From Deltaproteobacteria bacterium HGW-Deltaproteobacteria-19 (GTDB lineage Bacteria; Desulfobacterota; Syntrophia; Syntrophales; PHBD01): a stretch of 63,822 nucleotides of DNA. Both the position numbers and the translations under genes were made by a program. Positions 16,669 through 25,364 of this stretch are shown piece by piece (positions within the stretch are counted from its first letter, which is position 1; each line of letters starts with the position of its first letter). The stretch lies in assembly GCA_002841865.1 (NCBI GenBank), contig PHBD01000016.1, positions 1-63,822 on the forward strand, read 5' to 3'. The notes beneath the pieces are model-generated. The model was given only the letters and a program-made list of their open reading frames with translations. It made no database searches and had not been told where the DNA came from.

Positions 16669-16790
16669 GGGCCGCTGAAAAATAACCGTCTGCTTCGTTT
16701 CCCTCATCCTGCGCCGCTCAACGTACCTTGAAGTACGCCTCGCGGCCCAGGATTTCGGGGGCCTTGCATCCGGTCATTTTTGAGCAGCCC
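16669..16790. repeat. intergenic repeat element B, copy 2
   Basis: About 122 nt, opposite in orientation to copies 1 and 3. Its ends GGGCCGCTGAAAAA and TTTTTGAGCAGCCC are inverted repeats. The interior shares CCTTGCATCCGG, GTACGCCTCGCGGC and TGCTTCGTTTCCCTCATCCT with the other copies on the complementary strand. It separates the acyl-CoA dehydrogenase gene from the PHP gene. Confidence 0.7.
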
Positions 16791-16800
16791 TTTCTCTTGT

Positions 16801-17940
16801 TCATAAACCCATTTGCTTGCTGATCACTTCATTCATGATCTCATAGGTTCCGCCACCGATGGCGAAGAGGCGCGAGTCGCGATAGAGCCGCTCCACGAGG
16901 TATTCCCGGCAGTATCCGTAGCCGCCGTGGATCTGGACGGCATCGTAAACCACCCGGTCGCAGACCTTCGTGGCGAAATTCTTCGCCATGCAGGCCTCCT
17001 TGTAGGCGGGCAGGCCGTTGGCGAGCCGGGCGGCGACGCTGTAGCTCATCTGCTTGGCCGCCTCCACCTGGGTCGCCATCTCGGCGAGCTTGTGGCGCGT
17101 CACCTGGAAGCCCGTCAGGGGCTTGCCGAAGGCGATCCGCTCCTTGGCGTACTTGATCGATTCCTCGAGGGCCATTTCCGCCACGGCGTGGGCCTCCACC
17201 GAGAGGTAGAGACGCTCCTTCTGGAAATTCACCATGATCCCGGCGAACCCCTTGTTCTCCGCCCCCAGCAGGTTCTCGACCGGGACCTCGCAGTCATCGA
17301 AGCTCAGCTCCGCCGTGTCGGAGGACCACCAGCCCATCTTCTCGAGTTTCTTCGAACAGGTGAATCCCGGTGTGCCCTTTTCAATGATCAGGAGGCTGAT
17401 GCCGCCGTGTCCCGGCCCGCCGGTCCGGACCGCGGTGGTCACGTAGTCCGCCCGGCTGCCGCTGGTGATGAAGGTCTTCGACCCGTTGACGACGTACTTG
17501 TCACCCTTCCGGACGGCCCGGGTGAGGAGGTTCGCCACGTCGGAACCGCCGCTCGGCTCCGTCACGCCCAGGACGGCGATCTTGTCGCCCGCCAGGACGG
17601 AAGGAACGAACTTCTGCTTCTGCTCTTCCGTGCCCAGGGCCAGGATGGGAGGTACGGCGATGGCGCTGGAGCCGAGGCTCGACGGGAGACCCACGGCGCC
17701 GCAGCGCATGATCTCCTCCGTGTAGGCCACCTGGTGAAAGATATCGCCCGGTGTTCCGCCGTACTCCTCCGGATAGCCGAGTCCGATGAAGCCGCCGTCG
17801 CCGGCCTTCTTGTACAGCTCCAGGGGGATGATTCCCTCTTCTTCCCATTTGTCGAGATGCGGTGCAATTTCCCGGGCGACGAACCGCCGGACGCTCTCCC
17901 TCAGCATGTCGTGTGATTCACTGAAATATTCGTTGTACAT
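16801..17940 (-). CDS. acyl-CoA dehydrogenase
   Basis: A protein of 379 residues with the family signatures 'LGVTEPSGGSDVANL' and 'IHGGYGYCREYLVERLYRD'; the Glu in CREY is at the place of the catalytic base. It introduces the 2,3 double bond into an acyl-CoA with FAD, passing electrons to ETF. AGAGGGAAG precedes the ATG. Length is normal. It follows the phosphatase gene by 39 bases in the TetR-led unit, and repeat B lies just after its end. Confidence 0.93.
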   Translation of the reverse strand: MYNEYFSESHDMLRESVRRFVAREIAPHLDKWEEEGIIPLELYKKAGDGGFIGLGYPEEYGGTPGDIFHQVAYTEEIMRCGAVGLPSSLGSSAIAVPPILALGTEEQKQKFVPSVLAGDKIAVLGVTEPSGGSDVANLLTRAVRKGDKYVVNGSKTFITSGSRADYVTTAVRTGGPGHGGISLLIIEKGTPGFTCSKKLEKMGWWSSDTAELSFDDCEVPVENLLGAENKGFAGIMVNFQKERLYLSVEAHAVAEMALEESIKYAKERIAFGKPLTGFQVTRHKLAEMATQVEAAKQMSYSVAARLANGLPAYKEACMAKNFATKVCDRVVYDAVQIHGGYGYCREYLVERLYRDSRLFAIGGGTYEIMNEVISKQMGL

Positions 17941-17979
17941 GGATCTTCCCTCTTGGCTCCGGAATCTCGCGGATCCCGT

Positions 17980-18858
17980 TCAGTATATGTCCGGGCTGCC
18001 TTCCCTGGCGCCCGGTAAATGGATTTCGTAACCGTCTCCCGGAGGACACTCCTCGAATTTTTCCCTTCTCCTCTGCTCTTCCGCAGCGCTGGTCCCGCCG
18101 AGAATGAACGGGGGGCTGCAGCCTGTCGGTCCGGCGGGGTCAAGGCACAGGACCGCCGCATCATCGAGGACCTGACCGGGCCTGTCGTACAGGTCGAACA
18201 GGCGATCCGGGATCTCTTCTACGGGATACCGTCGGCAGATCTCTCCGAGTTCCTTCCCGTTGCCCTCCCCCGAGGGGAGCAGGGCGGCGAAGCCGTCTGT
18301 GGCAAAGATCAGGCGGGACGACGCCTCCAGGGAAAATTCCTCGACCTGCGAAAACCGGTCGGCCCGGCCGACGAACCAGAAGTTGTTCTCCGTCAGCCGC
18401 CGCACCGTGCCGTCTTCCGTATCGATCCGGTACAGCATGCTGTCTCCCGCGTGAAACATCAGGCCCTGAAGGCCGTTTCCCGTCCTGAAGAGCAGGACGC
18501 CGGTGAATGTGCAGCCGTCGGACGGGCAAAGATCACGGATCAGCATCGCTGCGGCGAGAGGCACGCTTTCCCGGAGGATCGCCGCTTCATCCTCCCGGTA
18601 GGTCCGGCCCGCCTTGAGGTCGGTGAGTCCATCCAGGATCGCGCTGAAGCCTTCCATGACCCGTCGGACCGCCCGGGGATTCCGGTCGGAGCCGTCCCCA
18701 ATGGCAAAAAATGCCTTGTCGGGGTGAATCAGGATCCCGTCGCCGACTCCCGCAGTCGGCGGGGATCCGGTTGACCCCGCCCGGACCCGCGCTCCGAGCA
18801 ACCCTGGGCGACGGACCGAGCGGCGGTGATGGTTAAAGAGATAGCCGGAATCTTGCAA
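17980..18858 (-). CDS. PP2C/SpoIIE-like serine/threonine phosphatase
   Basis: About 292 residues. PP2C-type metal motifs can be seen: 'FFAIGDGSDRN' (DG), 'FHAGDSMLYRID' (GD), 'LIFATDGFAALL' (DG) and 'DDAAVLCLD' near the C-terminus. Such enzymes remove phosphate from Ser/Thr in proteins. The start is uncertain: a TTG at 18858 follows AGGAG closely, but recognisable homology begins only near 18,760. It is embedded between MaoC hydratase and acyl-CoA dehydrogenase genes. That is unusual and suggests that an enzyme or regulator of the pathway is controlled by phosphorylation; no kinase is nearby. Confidence 0.72.
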   Translation of the reverse strand: MQDSGYLFNHHRRSVRRPGLLGARVRAGSTGSPPTAGVGDGILIHPDKAFFAIGDGSDRNPRAVRRVMEGFSAILDGLTDLKAGRTYREDEAAILRESVPLAAAMLIRDLCPSDGCTFTGVLLFRTGNGLQGLMFHAGDSMLYRIDTEDGTVRRLTENNFWFVGRADRFSQVEEFSLEASSRLIFATDGFAALLPSGEGNGKELGEICRRYPVEEIPDRLFDLYDRPGQVLDDAAVLCLDPAGPTGCSPPFILGGTSAAEEQRRREKFEECPPGDGYEIHLPGAREGSPDIY

Positions 18859-18868
18859 CGTCTCCTGC

Positions 18869-19327
18869 TCAGCCTTTCGGTTTTCTCCCGCAAAGGGCCC
18901 GCGTCGTGTAGATGACCACATCCTCGCCCCGCTGGTTCTTGATGGCGTTCTTCGCGACGATGACGCCCGTCTTGTCGTCCTTCGGATCCAGTTTTTCCAC
19001 GGTGACTTCACAGTGGATCGTGTCTCCGATTTTGACGGGGCCGGTGAACCGGACGGAATCCATGCCGTAAAAAGCGATGAAGGACTTGGGCAGGGCCACG
19101 TACTGGCCGAGACGGAAGATGAGAGCGCTGCCGATGCAAAGGCTCAGCATGCCGTGGGCGATCCGCTCGCCGAAGAAGGCTTTTTTGGCGAATTCGACGT
19201 TCGTATGAATGGGGTGCCAGTCCCCCGTCAGCATTGCAAAGAAGGTGATGTCCGTCTCGGTGATGGTTCGAGCCGGCGATTTCAGAACTTCTCCTACTGC
19301 GTAATCTTCCAAAAACAGCTTCTCCAT
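18869..19327 (-). CDS. MaoC-like (hot-dog fold) enoyl-CoA hydratase
   Basis: A protein of 152 residues. The catalytic hydratase-2 motif is 'MLTGDWHPIHTNVEFAKKAFFGERIAHGML', containing the Asp and His pair. The enzyme adds water to an enoyl-CoA, usually giving the R-3-hydroxyacyl-CoA, or serves branched substrates. AGAGGAG stands 5 bases before the ATG. It follows an acyl-CoA dehydrogenase gene by 80 bases, so dehydrogenation then hydration is the obvious pairing. Confidence 0.92.
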   Translation of the reverse strand: MEKLFLEDYAVGEVLKSPARTITETDITFFAMLTGDWHPIHTNVEFAKKAFFGERIAHGMLSLCIGSALIFRLGQYVALPKSFIAFYGMDSVRFTGPVKIGDTIHCEVTVEKLDPKDDKTGVIVAKNAIKNQRGEDVVIYTTRALCGRKPKG

Positions 19328-19407
19328 GACTTCTCCTCTCTTGAAATGGTCTCTTCCCTTATCCGGGATATAAGGGCGTTGGCCTTTATATCCTTTTCAT
19401 TATCCTC

Positions 19408-21210
19408 CTACAAGCTGTCTTCAGGAATCCGGACGGCCGAGTCGTTCTCGATCTTGATGATTCTTGCCCGCCCGAAGACCTGGGGGAGGATGTTGTTGGC
19501 ATAGTAAGCTGCCGTATGCCGTTTCCCCTCGTAGAACGCCCGATCCGCCGCATTGATGTCCTGTTTCCGGAGTTTGCCTTCGGCGATGAGGGCCTGTTCC
19601 AGGAGCAGGTGGGCAATGGCGACCTCGGCGACGCAGTCGAGGAAACGGGTCGCCGTCAGGGGAACCAGATCGATCTTTCCTTCCTTGAGGTAGGAGTTGT
19701 AAAGCAGGGCGAGTTCCATGACCGTCTCGAGGGCTTCCTCCAGGAGAGTGAACTCACCGGGGAACCGGTTATCGGCCCGCCCTTTCCGGATCAGGGCCAG
19801 GACTTCATCCATCCAGTCGCGGAAGATCTTTCCGCCCTCCATGTTGAGCTTCCGGCCGATGAGATCCACCGCCTGGATGTAGTTCGTGCCGTCCCAGATG
19901 GACAGGATCTTGGAATCCCTCGTGTATTGCTCCACCGGGTATTCCTTCGTGAAACCGTAGCCGCCGAGGATCTGGATGCCTTCCCGGCCCAGTTCGAAAA
20001 TCCGGTCCGAGCCGTAGGCCTTCACCAGGGGGGTCAGGAATTCCAGCCTCCCCCGGGCGATCTTCCGTTCCTCCTCTGTGGCTGCCGCCTTGGACAGGTC
20101 TTCCATGAAGTAGGCCTTGAAGACCAGGGCCCGCATGCCTTCCGTGACGGACTTGATGTTCATCAGCATCCGCCGGACGTCCACGTGCTCCACGATCCGC
20201 ACCCGGTCTCCCTTCTTTCCGAAGGGCACACCCTGGACCCGCTCCTTGGCGTAGGCCAGGACGTTGGCGTAGATGCTGGTCCCGAAGGCTACAGACTCGA
20301 GTCCCACGGCCATCCGGGCCAGGTTCACCATGTCGAACATGTAGGCGAGGCCCATTCCCTGCTGGCCGATAAGGTACCCGCGGCACTTGCCGTTCTCGCC
20401 GAAGTTCATGACGCAGGTGGCCGATCCGTTCAGTCCCATCTTGTGCTCGATGCCGATGCAGGCCACATCGTTGGGCTCCCCGAGAGAGCCGTCCTCGTTC
20501 ACCCAGATATTCGGAACGGCAAAGAGGGAAACCCCCTTGGCTCCTGCCGGGGCTCCTTCGATCCGGGCAATGACGAGGTGGATGATGTTTTCCACCAGGT
20601 CGTGGGCTCCGGACGTGATGAAGATCTTCGTTCCCTGGATCCGGTACAGGTCCCCGTCGGGGGTCGCCTTCGTCGACACCATGTGGGCGTCGGAGCCCAC
20701 CGCCGGTTCGGTGAGGCACATGGATCCGCTCCACGTCCCGTCATACATCTTCCACAGGAAGCGCTCCTTGAGCTCCGGCGTTCCGTACTTCTCGATCATC
20801 GCCCCATTGCCGGGTCCCATGCCGGCGTAGCACCCGAAGGCGAAATTGGCGCTCATGAAGAATTCCTGGGCCGCCTCGGCGATTACCAGGGGCAGACCCT
20901 GCCCACCGAAGTCGGTCTTGGTGGCGAGGGCGAACCAGCCGCCCTCCTGGAAGACTTTCCAGACGTCGTGAAAGGACTTCGGAGCCATGACCCGGCCCGC
21001 TTCAAACCGGGCACCTTCCCGGTCTCCATCCTGGAATGTCGGCGCCATGACGTCGGCGGCGATCTTCTGCGCCTGGGTGAGAATCATGTCGAAATCCTCC
21101 CGGGTAAAATCCCGGTAGGCGTCCAGCTCCAGGAGCCGCTCAATCCCCAGTTGTTCGTGCAGTACGAACCGAAGGTCCCGGTCGTCCCGCTTGTAAAAGT
21201 TCTGACCCAT
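19408..21210 (-). CDS. acyl-CoA dehydrogenase, long (DmdC/FadE-like) type
   Basis: A protein of 600 residues, the longer subfamily with an extra C-terminal domain. Signatures are 'MCLTEPAVGSDAHMVSTKA' and 'QILGGYGFTKEYPVEQYTRD', with the catalytic Glu in KEYP. Members oxidise medium to long acyl-CoAs or 3-methylmercaptopropionyl-CoA. Its ATG directly abuts the TGA of the TetR gene, with the ribosome site inside that gene, so the two are translationally coupled. This places the enzyme under the regulator's own transcript. Confidence 0.92.
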   Translation of the reverse strand: MGQNFYKRDDRDLRFVLHEQLGIERLLELDAYRDFTREDFDMILTQAQKIAADVMAPTFQDGDREGARFEAGRVMAPKSFHDVWKVFQEGGWFALATKTDFGGQGLPLVIAEAAQEFFMSANFAFGCYAGMGPGNGAMIEKYGTPELKERFLWKMYDGTWSGSMCLTEPAVGSDAHMVSTKATPDGDLYRIQGTKIFITSGAHDLVENIIHLVIARIEGAPAGAKGVSLFAVPNIWVNEDGSLGEPNDVACIGIEHKMGLNGSATCVMNFGENGKCRGYLIGQQGMGLAYMFDMVNLARMAVGLESVAFGTSIYANVLAYAKERVQGVPFGKKGDRVRIVEHVDVRRMLMNIKSVTEGMRALVFKAYFMEDLSKAAATEEERKIARGRLEFLTPLVKAYGSDRIFELGREGIQILGGYGFTKEYPVEQYTRDSKILSIWDGTNYIQAVDLIGRKLNMEGGKIFRDWMDEVLALIRKGRADNRFPGEFTLLEEALETVMELALLYNSYLKEGKIDLVPLTATRFLDCVAEVAIAHLLLEQALIAEGKLRKQDINAADRAFYEGKRHTAAYYANNILPQVFGRARIIKIENDSAVRIPEDSL

Positions 21211-21816
21211 TCAAGCCTCCCTCTTGGAAAACCCCTGCTTGAGCATCTGCACGATCTGCTCCTTGGCCTGCTCGATGGGGAAATCCTCATGGTTGAATTC
21301 GGGGTTGTAGACGTACTGACGGATCGTCATGTCCACGGCCCCATAGATGATATATGACGCGATCAGGGGAGAGATGCCCTGGCAGTAGATGCCCTGCTCC
21401 TGCCCTTCGCGAAAGACGTCTGCCAGGTTCTTCAGGAATGCGTTGTACACCTTCCAGTTTTCCGGAGAATAAAACTGGGAATGCCGGGGCACGTCCATGA
21501 TCAGCACCTTCATCATGTCGGAATTGTGCTGATAGCTTCGGAAGATGAAGTCGATGATGGCCAGGATCTTTTCCCCCGGCTCGCTGATGGTCTGGTTGAT
21601 CTGGTCCATCCGGTCCAGGAGAACGTGCCAGCGTTCCCGGAAGATCGACAGGAGAATTTCGTCCTTGCTGGAGAAGTAGTGATAAAGGGAGCCGTAGGCC
21701 ACGCCAGCCTCCGTCGAGATGTCCAGGGTCCGGCTGGAGTAGTACCCTTTCTCGGCGAAGACCCGGACGGCGGCATCCAGGATGATGTCCCTTTTGGAGG
21801 ATGATTTATCCGTCAT
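21211..21816 (-). CDS. TetR/AcrR-family transcriptional regulator
   Basis: A protein of 201 residues. The N-terminal helix-turn-helix reads 'ILDAAVRVFAEKGYYSSRT...GVAYGSLYHYFSSKDEIL', typical of the FadR/TetR group; the rest is the ligand-binding helical domain. It most likely senses an acyl-CoA of the pathway and represses it. Candidate operators are the TGACTGACCAGTCA palindromes at 23207-23224 and 15944-15961. It lies 151 bases after the CoA-transferase gene, probably on the same transcript, giving autoregulation. Confidence 0.93.
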   Translation of the reverse strand: MTDKSSSKRDIILDAAVRVFAEKGYYSSRTLDISTEAGVAYGSLYHYFSSKDEILLSIFRERWHVLLDRMDQINQTISEPGEKILAIIDFIFRSYQHNSDMMKVLIMDVPRHSQFYSPENWKVYNAFLKNLADVFREGQEQGIYCQGISPLIASYIIYGAVDMTIRQYVYNPEFNHEDFPIEQAKEQIVQMLKQGFSKREA

Positions 21817-21967
21817 GACAATTCCCCTCTCTCCGGGAGAAATGGCGCAGTTGATTCCCGGTGCGCCGGCGGCCCGGCCGGATGAAGGGCTTCCGGCCGG
21901 GCCATCCTGGTATCAGCACCCGGCCTGCGAAGGACCGATCTCCTTCGACAGGCATTCCTCGGGACGA

Positions 21968-23152
21968 TTAGACGATCCCCTTGTCCTTCAGGGCGGCCAG
22001 CTCCGCCTCTCCCATTCCCAGCAGCTCGCCGAAGACCTCAGCGTTGTGCTGGCCGACATCCGGGGAGCTCCCCTCGACAGGGAGGATCTGGCCGTCGATC
22101 TTGATGGCCACGCCGGGGACCTTCACCTGAAGGCCGCTGGAGTGGGTTACTTCCGCGACCAGGCCGCGCGCCTGGGCATGCGGATTTTTCAGCATGTCGC
22201 CCGCATTCTGGATCGGCGAGCAGGGTACGCCGTTTTTCATCAGCATACCAAGCAACTCCATCGTTCCGTGCTGAACCGTCCAGCCAACGATGATTTCCCG
22301 GAGGTCGGCCTCATGCACACAGCGCTGGTAGTTGTCGGCGAATTTCGGGTCTTCCATCAGGTCCTCGCGTCCCATCACTTTGGCGAGGGCGCCGAAGTTG
22401 TTGTTGTTTGCCGTGGCGATCATGAGCCAGCCGTCCTTCGTCTTGAAGGTGTCGAAGGGGGTGACGTAGGCGAGGCGGTTGCCGAAGCGCTGGACTTCCT
22501 TGCCCAGGTTCATCGGGCTGAGGAACGGAACGTCCTGGGTGTTGAGGACGCAGTCGAGCATGGCGACGTCCACGTGCATGCCCTTCCCCGTCGTCCGGGC
22601 CTGGAGGACGCCCATCACGATTCCGAGGGCCCCGAAGGTCCCGGAAAGGTAATCCACGGCGGCGTTGCCCGTTCTGGTGGGGGCGCCGTCGGGGAAGCCC
22701 GTGGACATCATCATGCCGCTCATGGCCTGGATGACCGCATCGTAACCCGGCAGGGGGGAGAGGGGGCCGAACTGGCCGAACCCGGAGATCGAGCAGTAGA
22801 CGATTTTGGGGTTTACGGCTTTGATCGTCTCGTAATCGATATTCCAGCGCTTCATCGTCCCGGGTGTGTAATTCTCAAGGATAACATCCACTTTTGCGGC
22901 CAGCTTGCGGAAGAGCTCTTGCCCCTCCGGCTTGTTCAGGTCAATCGACAGGCCCTTTTTGGCCCGATTGATGCTAACGAAGCCCAGCGGAACACCATCC
23001 TTCTGGGGGGGGAACAGCCGCGAGTCCTCTCCCCGGCCCGGCCGCTCCAGCTTGTAGACCTCCGCGCCGTAGTCGGCCAGAAGGGCGCCGCAGTACGGCC
23101 CCGAAATTGAGCTGGTGAAATCGATTACCTTTACGCCTTTCAAAGGTTTCAT
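21968..23152 (-). CDS. class III CoA-transferase (CaiB/BaiF family)
   Basis: A protein of 394 residues. It begins MKPLKGVKVIDFTSSISGPYC, the typical start; the Asp in 'HVDVAMLDCVL' is at the catalytic position, and 'GYDAVIQAMSGMM' is a family motif. It would move CoA from a product or donor ester to a free acid, a cheaper activation than the two ATP-using ligases nearby. The ATG at 23152, after AAAGGAGAGAATC, fits better than the one at 23170. It is the first gene of the TetR-controlled unit. Confidence 0.92.
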   Translation of the reverse strand: MKPLKGVKVIDFTSSISGPYCGALLADYGAEVYKLERPGRGEDSRLFPPQKDGVPLGFVSINRAKKGLSIDLNKPEGQELFRKLAAKVDVILENYTPGTMKRWNIDYETIKAVNPKIVYCSISGFGQFGPLSPLPGYDAVIQAMSGMMMSTGFPDGAPTRTGNAAVDYLSGTFGALGIVMGVLQARTTGKGMHVDVAMLDCVLNTQDVPFLSPMNLGKEVQRFGNRLAYVTPFDTFKTKDGWLMIATANNNNFGALAKVMGREDLMEDPKFADNYQRCVHEADLREIIVGWTVQHGTMELLGMLMKNGVPCSPIQNAGDMLKNPHAQARGLVAEVTHSSGLQVKVPGVAIKIDGQILPVEGSSPDVGQHNAEVFGELLGMGEAELAALKDKGIV

Positions 23153-23206
23153 GATTCTCTCCTTTCCCATTGACTTTACAGGATGATCCTGTGAGTTGGT
23201 GAAATG

Positions 23207-23224
23207 TGACTGACCAGTCAGTCA
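23207..23224. promoter_or_regulatory. predicted TetR-family operator, site 2
   Basis: TGACTGACCAGTCAGTCA: 8-bp arms TGACTGAC and GTCAGTCA around CA. It starts 6 bases after the predicted -10 box of the CoA-transferase promoter, overlapping the likely transcription start. It shares a 14-base core with site 1 at 15944. The regulator encoded two genes away is the natural ligand. Confidence 0.7.
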
Positions 23225-23230
23225 GACACC

Positions 23231-23258
23231 GAATAACGACTTCGGGATATCTTGTCAA
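23231..23258 (-). promoter_or_regulatory. predicted sigma-70 promoter of the CoA-transferase unit
   Basis: On the minus strand a consensus -35 TTGACA (23258-23253) is followed after 16 bases by TTATTC (23236-23231). It reads toward the CoA-transferase gene, with the TetR operator just downstream. The -10 is a moderate match. Confidence 0.5.
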
Positions 23259-23293
23259 GAAAAATCTTCATGGGAAAATCGCCTAGAATTTGC

Positions 23294-23322
23294 TTGACAA
23301 GGTCCAGGTTTTGTCCTTTATT
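23294..23322 (+). promoter_or_regulatory. predicted sigma-70 promoter of the DUF177-rpmF operon
   Basis: TTGACA (23294-23299), 17-base spacer, TTTATT (23317-23322). It starts transcription about 20 bases before the DUF177 gene and is divergent from the CoA-transferase promoter. Confidence 0.65.
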
Positions 23323-23351
23323 CAGCCCTTTCTTCCGGTCGAGGTTTTTCT

Positions 23352-23885
23352 ATGCAAATCCCCATCGGACAGATTCCCGAGGATGGCAAGGCCTGCTCCT
23401 TTAATAAAGGAGAGGGCTGGCTGGCGGAACTGCTGGATGGAAGTGAGCCGGTCGAATTCACGATGGGCGATGTCCAGGTCGCCTGCGTCCTCCGGAAGGT
23501 TCACGAGGCGATTTATGTTGAGGGCTCTCTGGCGACGGAAGTCCGGGGAGTGTGCTGCCGGTGCCTGGAAAATGCGAGGTTGCGTATTCAGTGCGAATTT
23601 CGCTATATATTTCTGCCTGAACCGGATATACACGCGGAGGAAACGGAGCTGTCCAGGGAAGACTTGGACTGCGTGTATTACCGGGAGGAAATCATCGATC
23701 TGGACCCGGTGATCTATGAGCAGATCATGCTACAGGTTCCGATGAAGATGCTCTGCCGGGATGACTGCCGGGGGCTGTGCGGATCCTGCGGGGCCAACCT
23801 GAACCGCGAGGACTGCGCGTGTCCCCCCCGTGAGGGCGACGAGCGCCTCGCCGTTCTGAAAAAACTGAAACTGAAAAATTCTTGA
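23352..23885 (+). CDS. DUF177 (YceD-like) protein
   Basis: A protein of 177 residues. The C-terminal half has the family's Cys motif, 'CRDDCRGLCGSCGANLNREDCAC'; the middle has 'VRGVCCRCLENARL'. Proteins of this family are nearly always encoded before rpmF, as here (18 bases), and are linked to 23S rRNA or ribosome maturation in plants and bacteria. It is the first gene of the plus-strand operon. A GAGG site lies before the ATG. Confidence 0.88.
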   Translation: MQIPIGQIPEDGKACSFNKGEGWLAELLDGSEPVEFTMGDVQVACVLRKVHEAIYVEGSLATEVRGVCCRCLENARLRIQCEFRYIFLPEPDIHAEETELSREDLDCVYYREEIIDLDPVIYEQIMLQVPMKMLCRDDCRGLCGSCGANLNREDCACPPREGDERLAVLKKLKLKNS

Positions 23886-23903
23886 AAACGAGGAACATCG
23901 GTC

Positions 23904-24089
23904 ATGCCAAACCCAGTCAAGAGACATTCCAAGACGCGCCGGAACAAGCGGAGAACACACGATTTCCTGACCCCGACCCTGGGTTCCGCCTGCCCCCAGT
24001 GCGGGGAGACGAAACTTCCCCACCGCGTTTGCCCCAACTGCGGCACCTACAAGGGCCGTGAGGTCGTGCCGGCGGAAAAACTGTCGTAG
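23904..24089 (+). CDS. rpmF: 50S ribosomal protein L32
   Basis: A protein of 61 residues beginning [20 protein letters not shown], the L32 signature, with zinc-type Cys pairs 'CPQCGE' and 'CPNCGTYKG'. It is a structural protein of the large ribosomal subunit. It stands between DUF177 and fabD; the usual plsX and fabH genes are not present between rpmF and fabD. Confidence 0.97.
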   Translation: MPNPVKRHSKTRRNKRRTHDFLTPTLGSACPQCGETKLPHRVCPNCGTYKGREVVPAEKLS

Positions 24090-24120
24090 TCCGAACCGGC
24101 CGTTCAAGAGAGGGCCGTCC

Positions 24121-25086
24121 ATGTTCCGACTGGGACTGGTTTTCCCCGGACAGGGCTCACAGTACGTAGGGATGGGAAGCGACCTGTACCGCGAGTTCAC
24201 CGCTGCCCGTGCCGTCTTCGACCAAGCCCGGGACATCCTCGGTATTGATGTGGCGTCCCTCTGCTTCGAAGGACCGCGGGAGGCCCTGGACCTGACGGTC
24301 AACACCCAGACGGCTGTCCTGACACTGGATATCGCCATCTTCGAGGCCTTTCGCCGCGAGATGCCGCTGGTTCCTGCCGTCCTGGCGGGCCACAGCCTGG
24401 GGGAGTATGCGGCGCTGTACGCCGCCGGCGCCCTGTCCCTGGAACACCTTCTCCCCCTCGTTCGAGCCCGGGCCCGGTATCACCAGGAAGCCGTTCCCGT
24501 CGGGGAGGGGGCCATGGCCGCAATCCTGGGACCCGGTGAGGAGGCCGTTCGGGCAGCCTGCGCCAAGGTTTGCGTGGAGGGGGAAGAGGTTACGCTGGCC
24601 ATCCACAATGCCCCCGGCCAGACGGTTGTTTCCGGGCATACGGGAGCAGTGGAGCGGGTGGTGGAGGAGATCCGGCGGTCCGGCGGAGCCCAGGCGGTGA
24701 AGCTGCCCATCAGCGTTCCCTGCCACTGCAATCTGCTAGCCCGGGCGTCGGAGCGCCTCCGGGAGGAACTGGAAGGAATCCCCTTCGGGGAATTTTCCGT
24801 TCCCGTCATCCCGAACTGCGATCCCGGCGTTTTCTATGCCCGGGAAACGGCCCGGGATCTCCTGTGCCGGCAGATCGTCCAGCCGGTCCGCTGGAAGGAA
24901 ACGGTAGAAAAAATGGCCGCTCTGGGAGTGGATACCATTCTGGAAATGGGACCCAAGCGTACCCTGTCGGCCCTCATCAAGCGCATTGACCGGAGTTTCC
25001 GTCTGCTGAACGTGGAGAATGCGGATTCCCTGAGGAAGACCGCTTCGCTCCTCGGCGGGGAAGCGAAACCGACACTGCAATCCTGA
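24121..25086 (+). CDS. fabD: malonyl CoA-ACP transacylase
   Basis: A protein of 321 residues that loads malonyl groups onto acyl carrier protein for fatty acid synthesis. It begins 'LVFPGQGSQYVGMG', and the catalytic Ser lies in 'AGHSLGEYAALYAAG'; 'VPCHCNLL' holds the catalytic His. The frame is open from 24058, but the ATG at 24121 after AGAGGG matches the family. acpP follows by 15 bases. Confidence 0.96.
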   Translation: MFRLGLVFPGQGSQYVGMGSDLYREFTAARAVFDQARDILGIDVASLCFEGPREALDLTVNTQTAVLTLDIAIFEAFRREMPLVPAVLAGHSLGEYAALYAAGALSLEHLLPLVRARARYHQEAVPVGEGAMAAILGPGEEAVRAACAKVCVEGEEVTLAIHNAPGQTVVSGHTGAVERVVEEIRRSGGAQAVKLPISVPCHCNLLARASERLREELEGIPFGEFSVPVIPNCDPGVFYARETARDLLCRQIVQPVRWKETVEKMAALGVDTILEMGPKRTLSALIKRIDRSFRLLNVENADSLRKTASLLGGEAKPTLQS

Positions 25087-25101
25087 AGGAGGAAACGGTT
25101 C

Positions 25102-25338
25102 ATGACACTGGAGGAAAAGGTCATCAATATCATCATGGAGCAGCTCGGCGTGACGCGCGAAGAGTGTGTCCCAGAGGCGGCCTTCATCGAGGACCTCGGT
25201 GCCGACTCTCTTGATCTGGTCGAACTGATCATGGAGATGGAAGAAAACTTCGGCATCACAATCGCCGATAACGAACTGGAAAAGATCCGCACCATCCAGG
25301 ATGCCATCGCCTTCCTCAAGAGCAAGGGCGTTTCCTGA
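25102..25338 (+). CDS. acpP: acyl carrier protein
   Basis: A protein of 78 residues. The Ser that receives 4'-phosphopantetheine is in '[18 protein letters not shown]', the classical DSL motif; the protein is very acidic. It carries growing acyl chains in fatty acid synthesis. AAGGAGG precedes the ATG. It sits between fabD and fabF; fabG is absent from this operon. Confidence 0.97.
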   Translation: MTLEEKVINIIMEQLGVTREECVPEAAFIEDLGADSLDLVELIMEMEENFGITIADNELEKIRTIQDAIAFLKSKGVS

Positions 25339-25364
25339 CCATCCATCGACCACAGGCGGATTTC

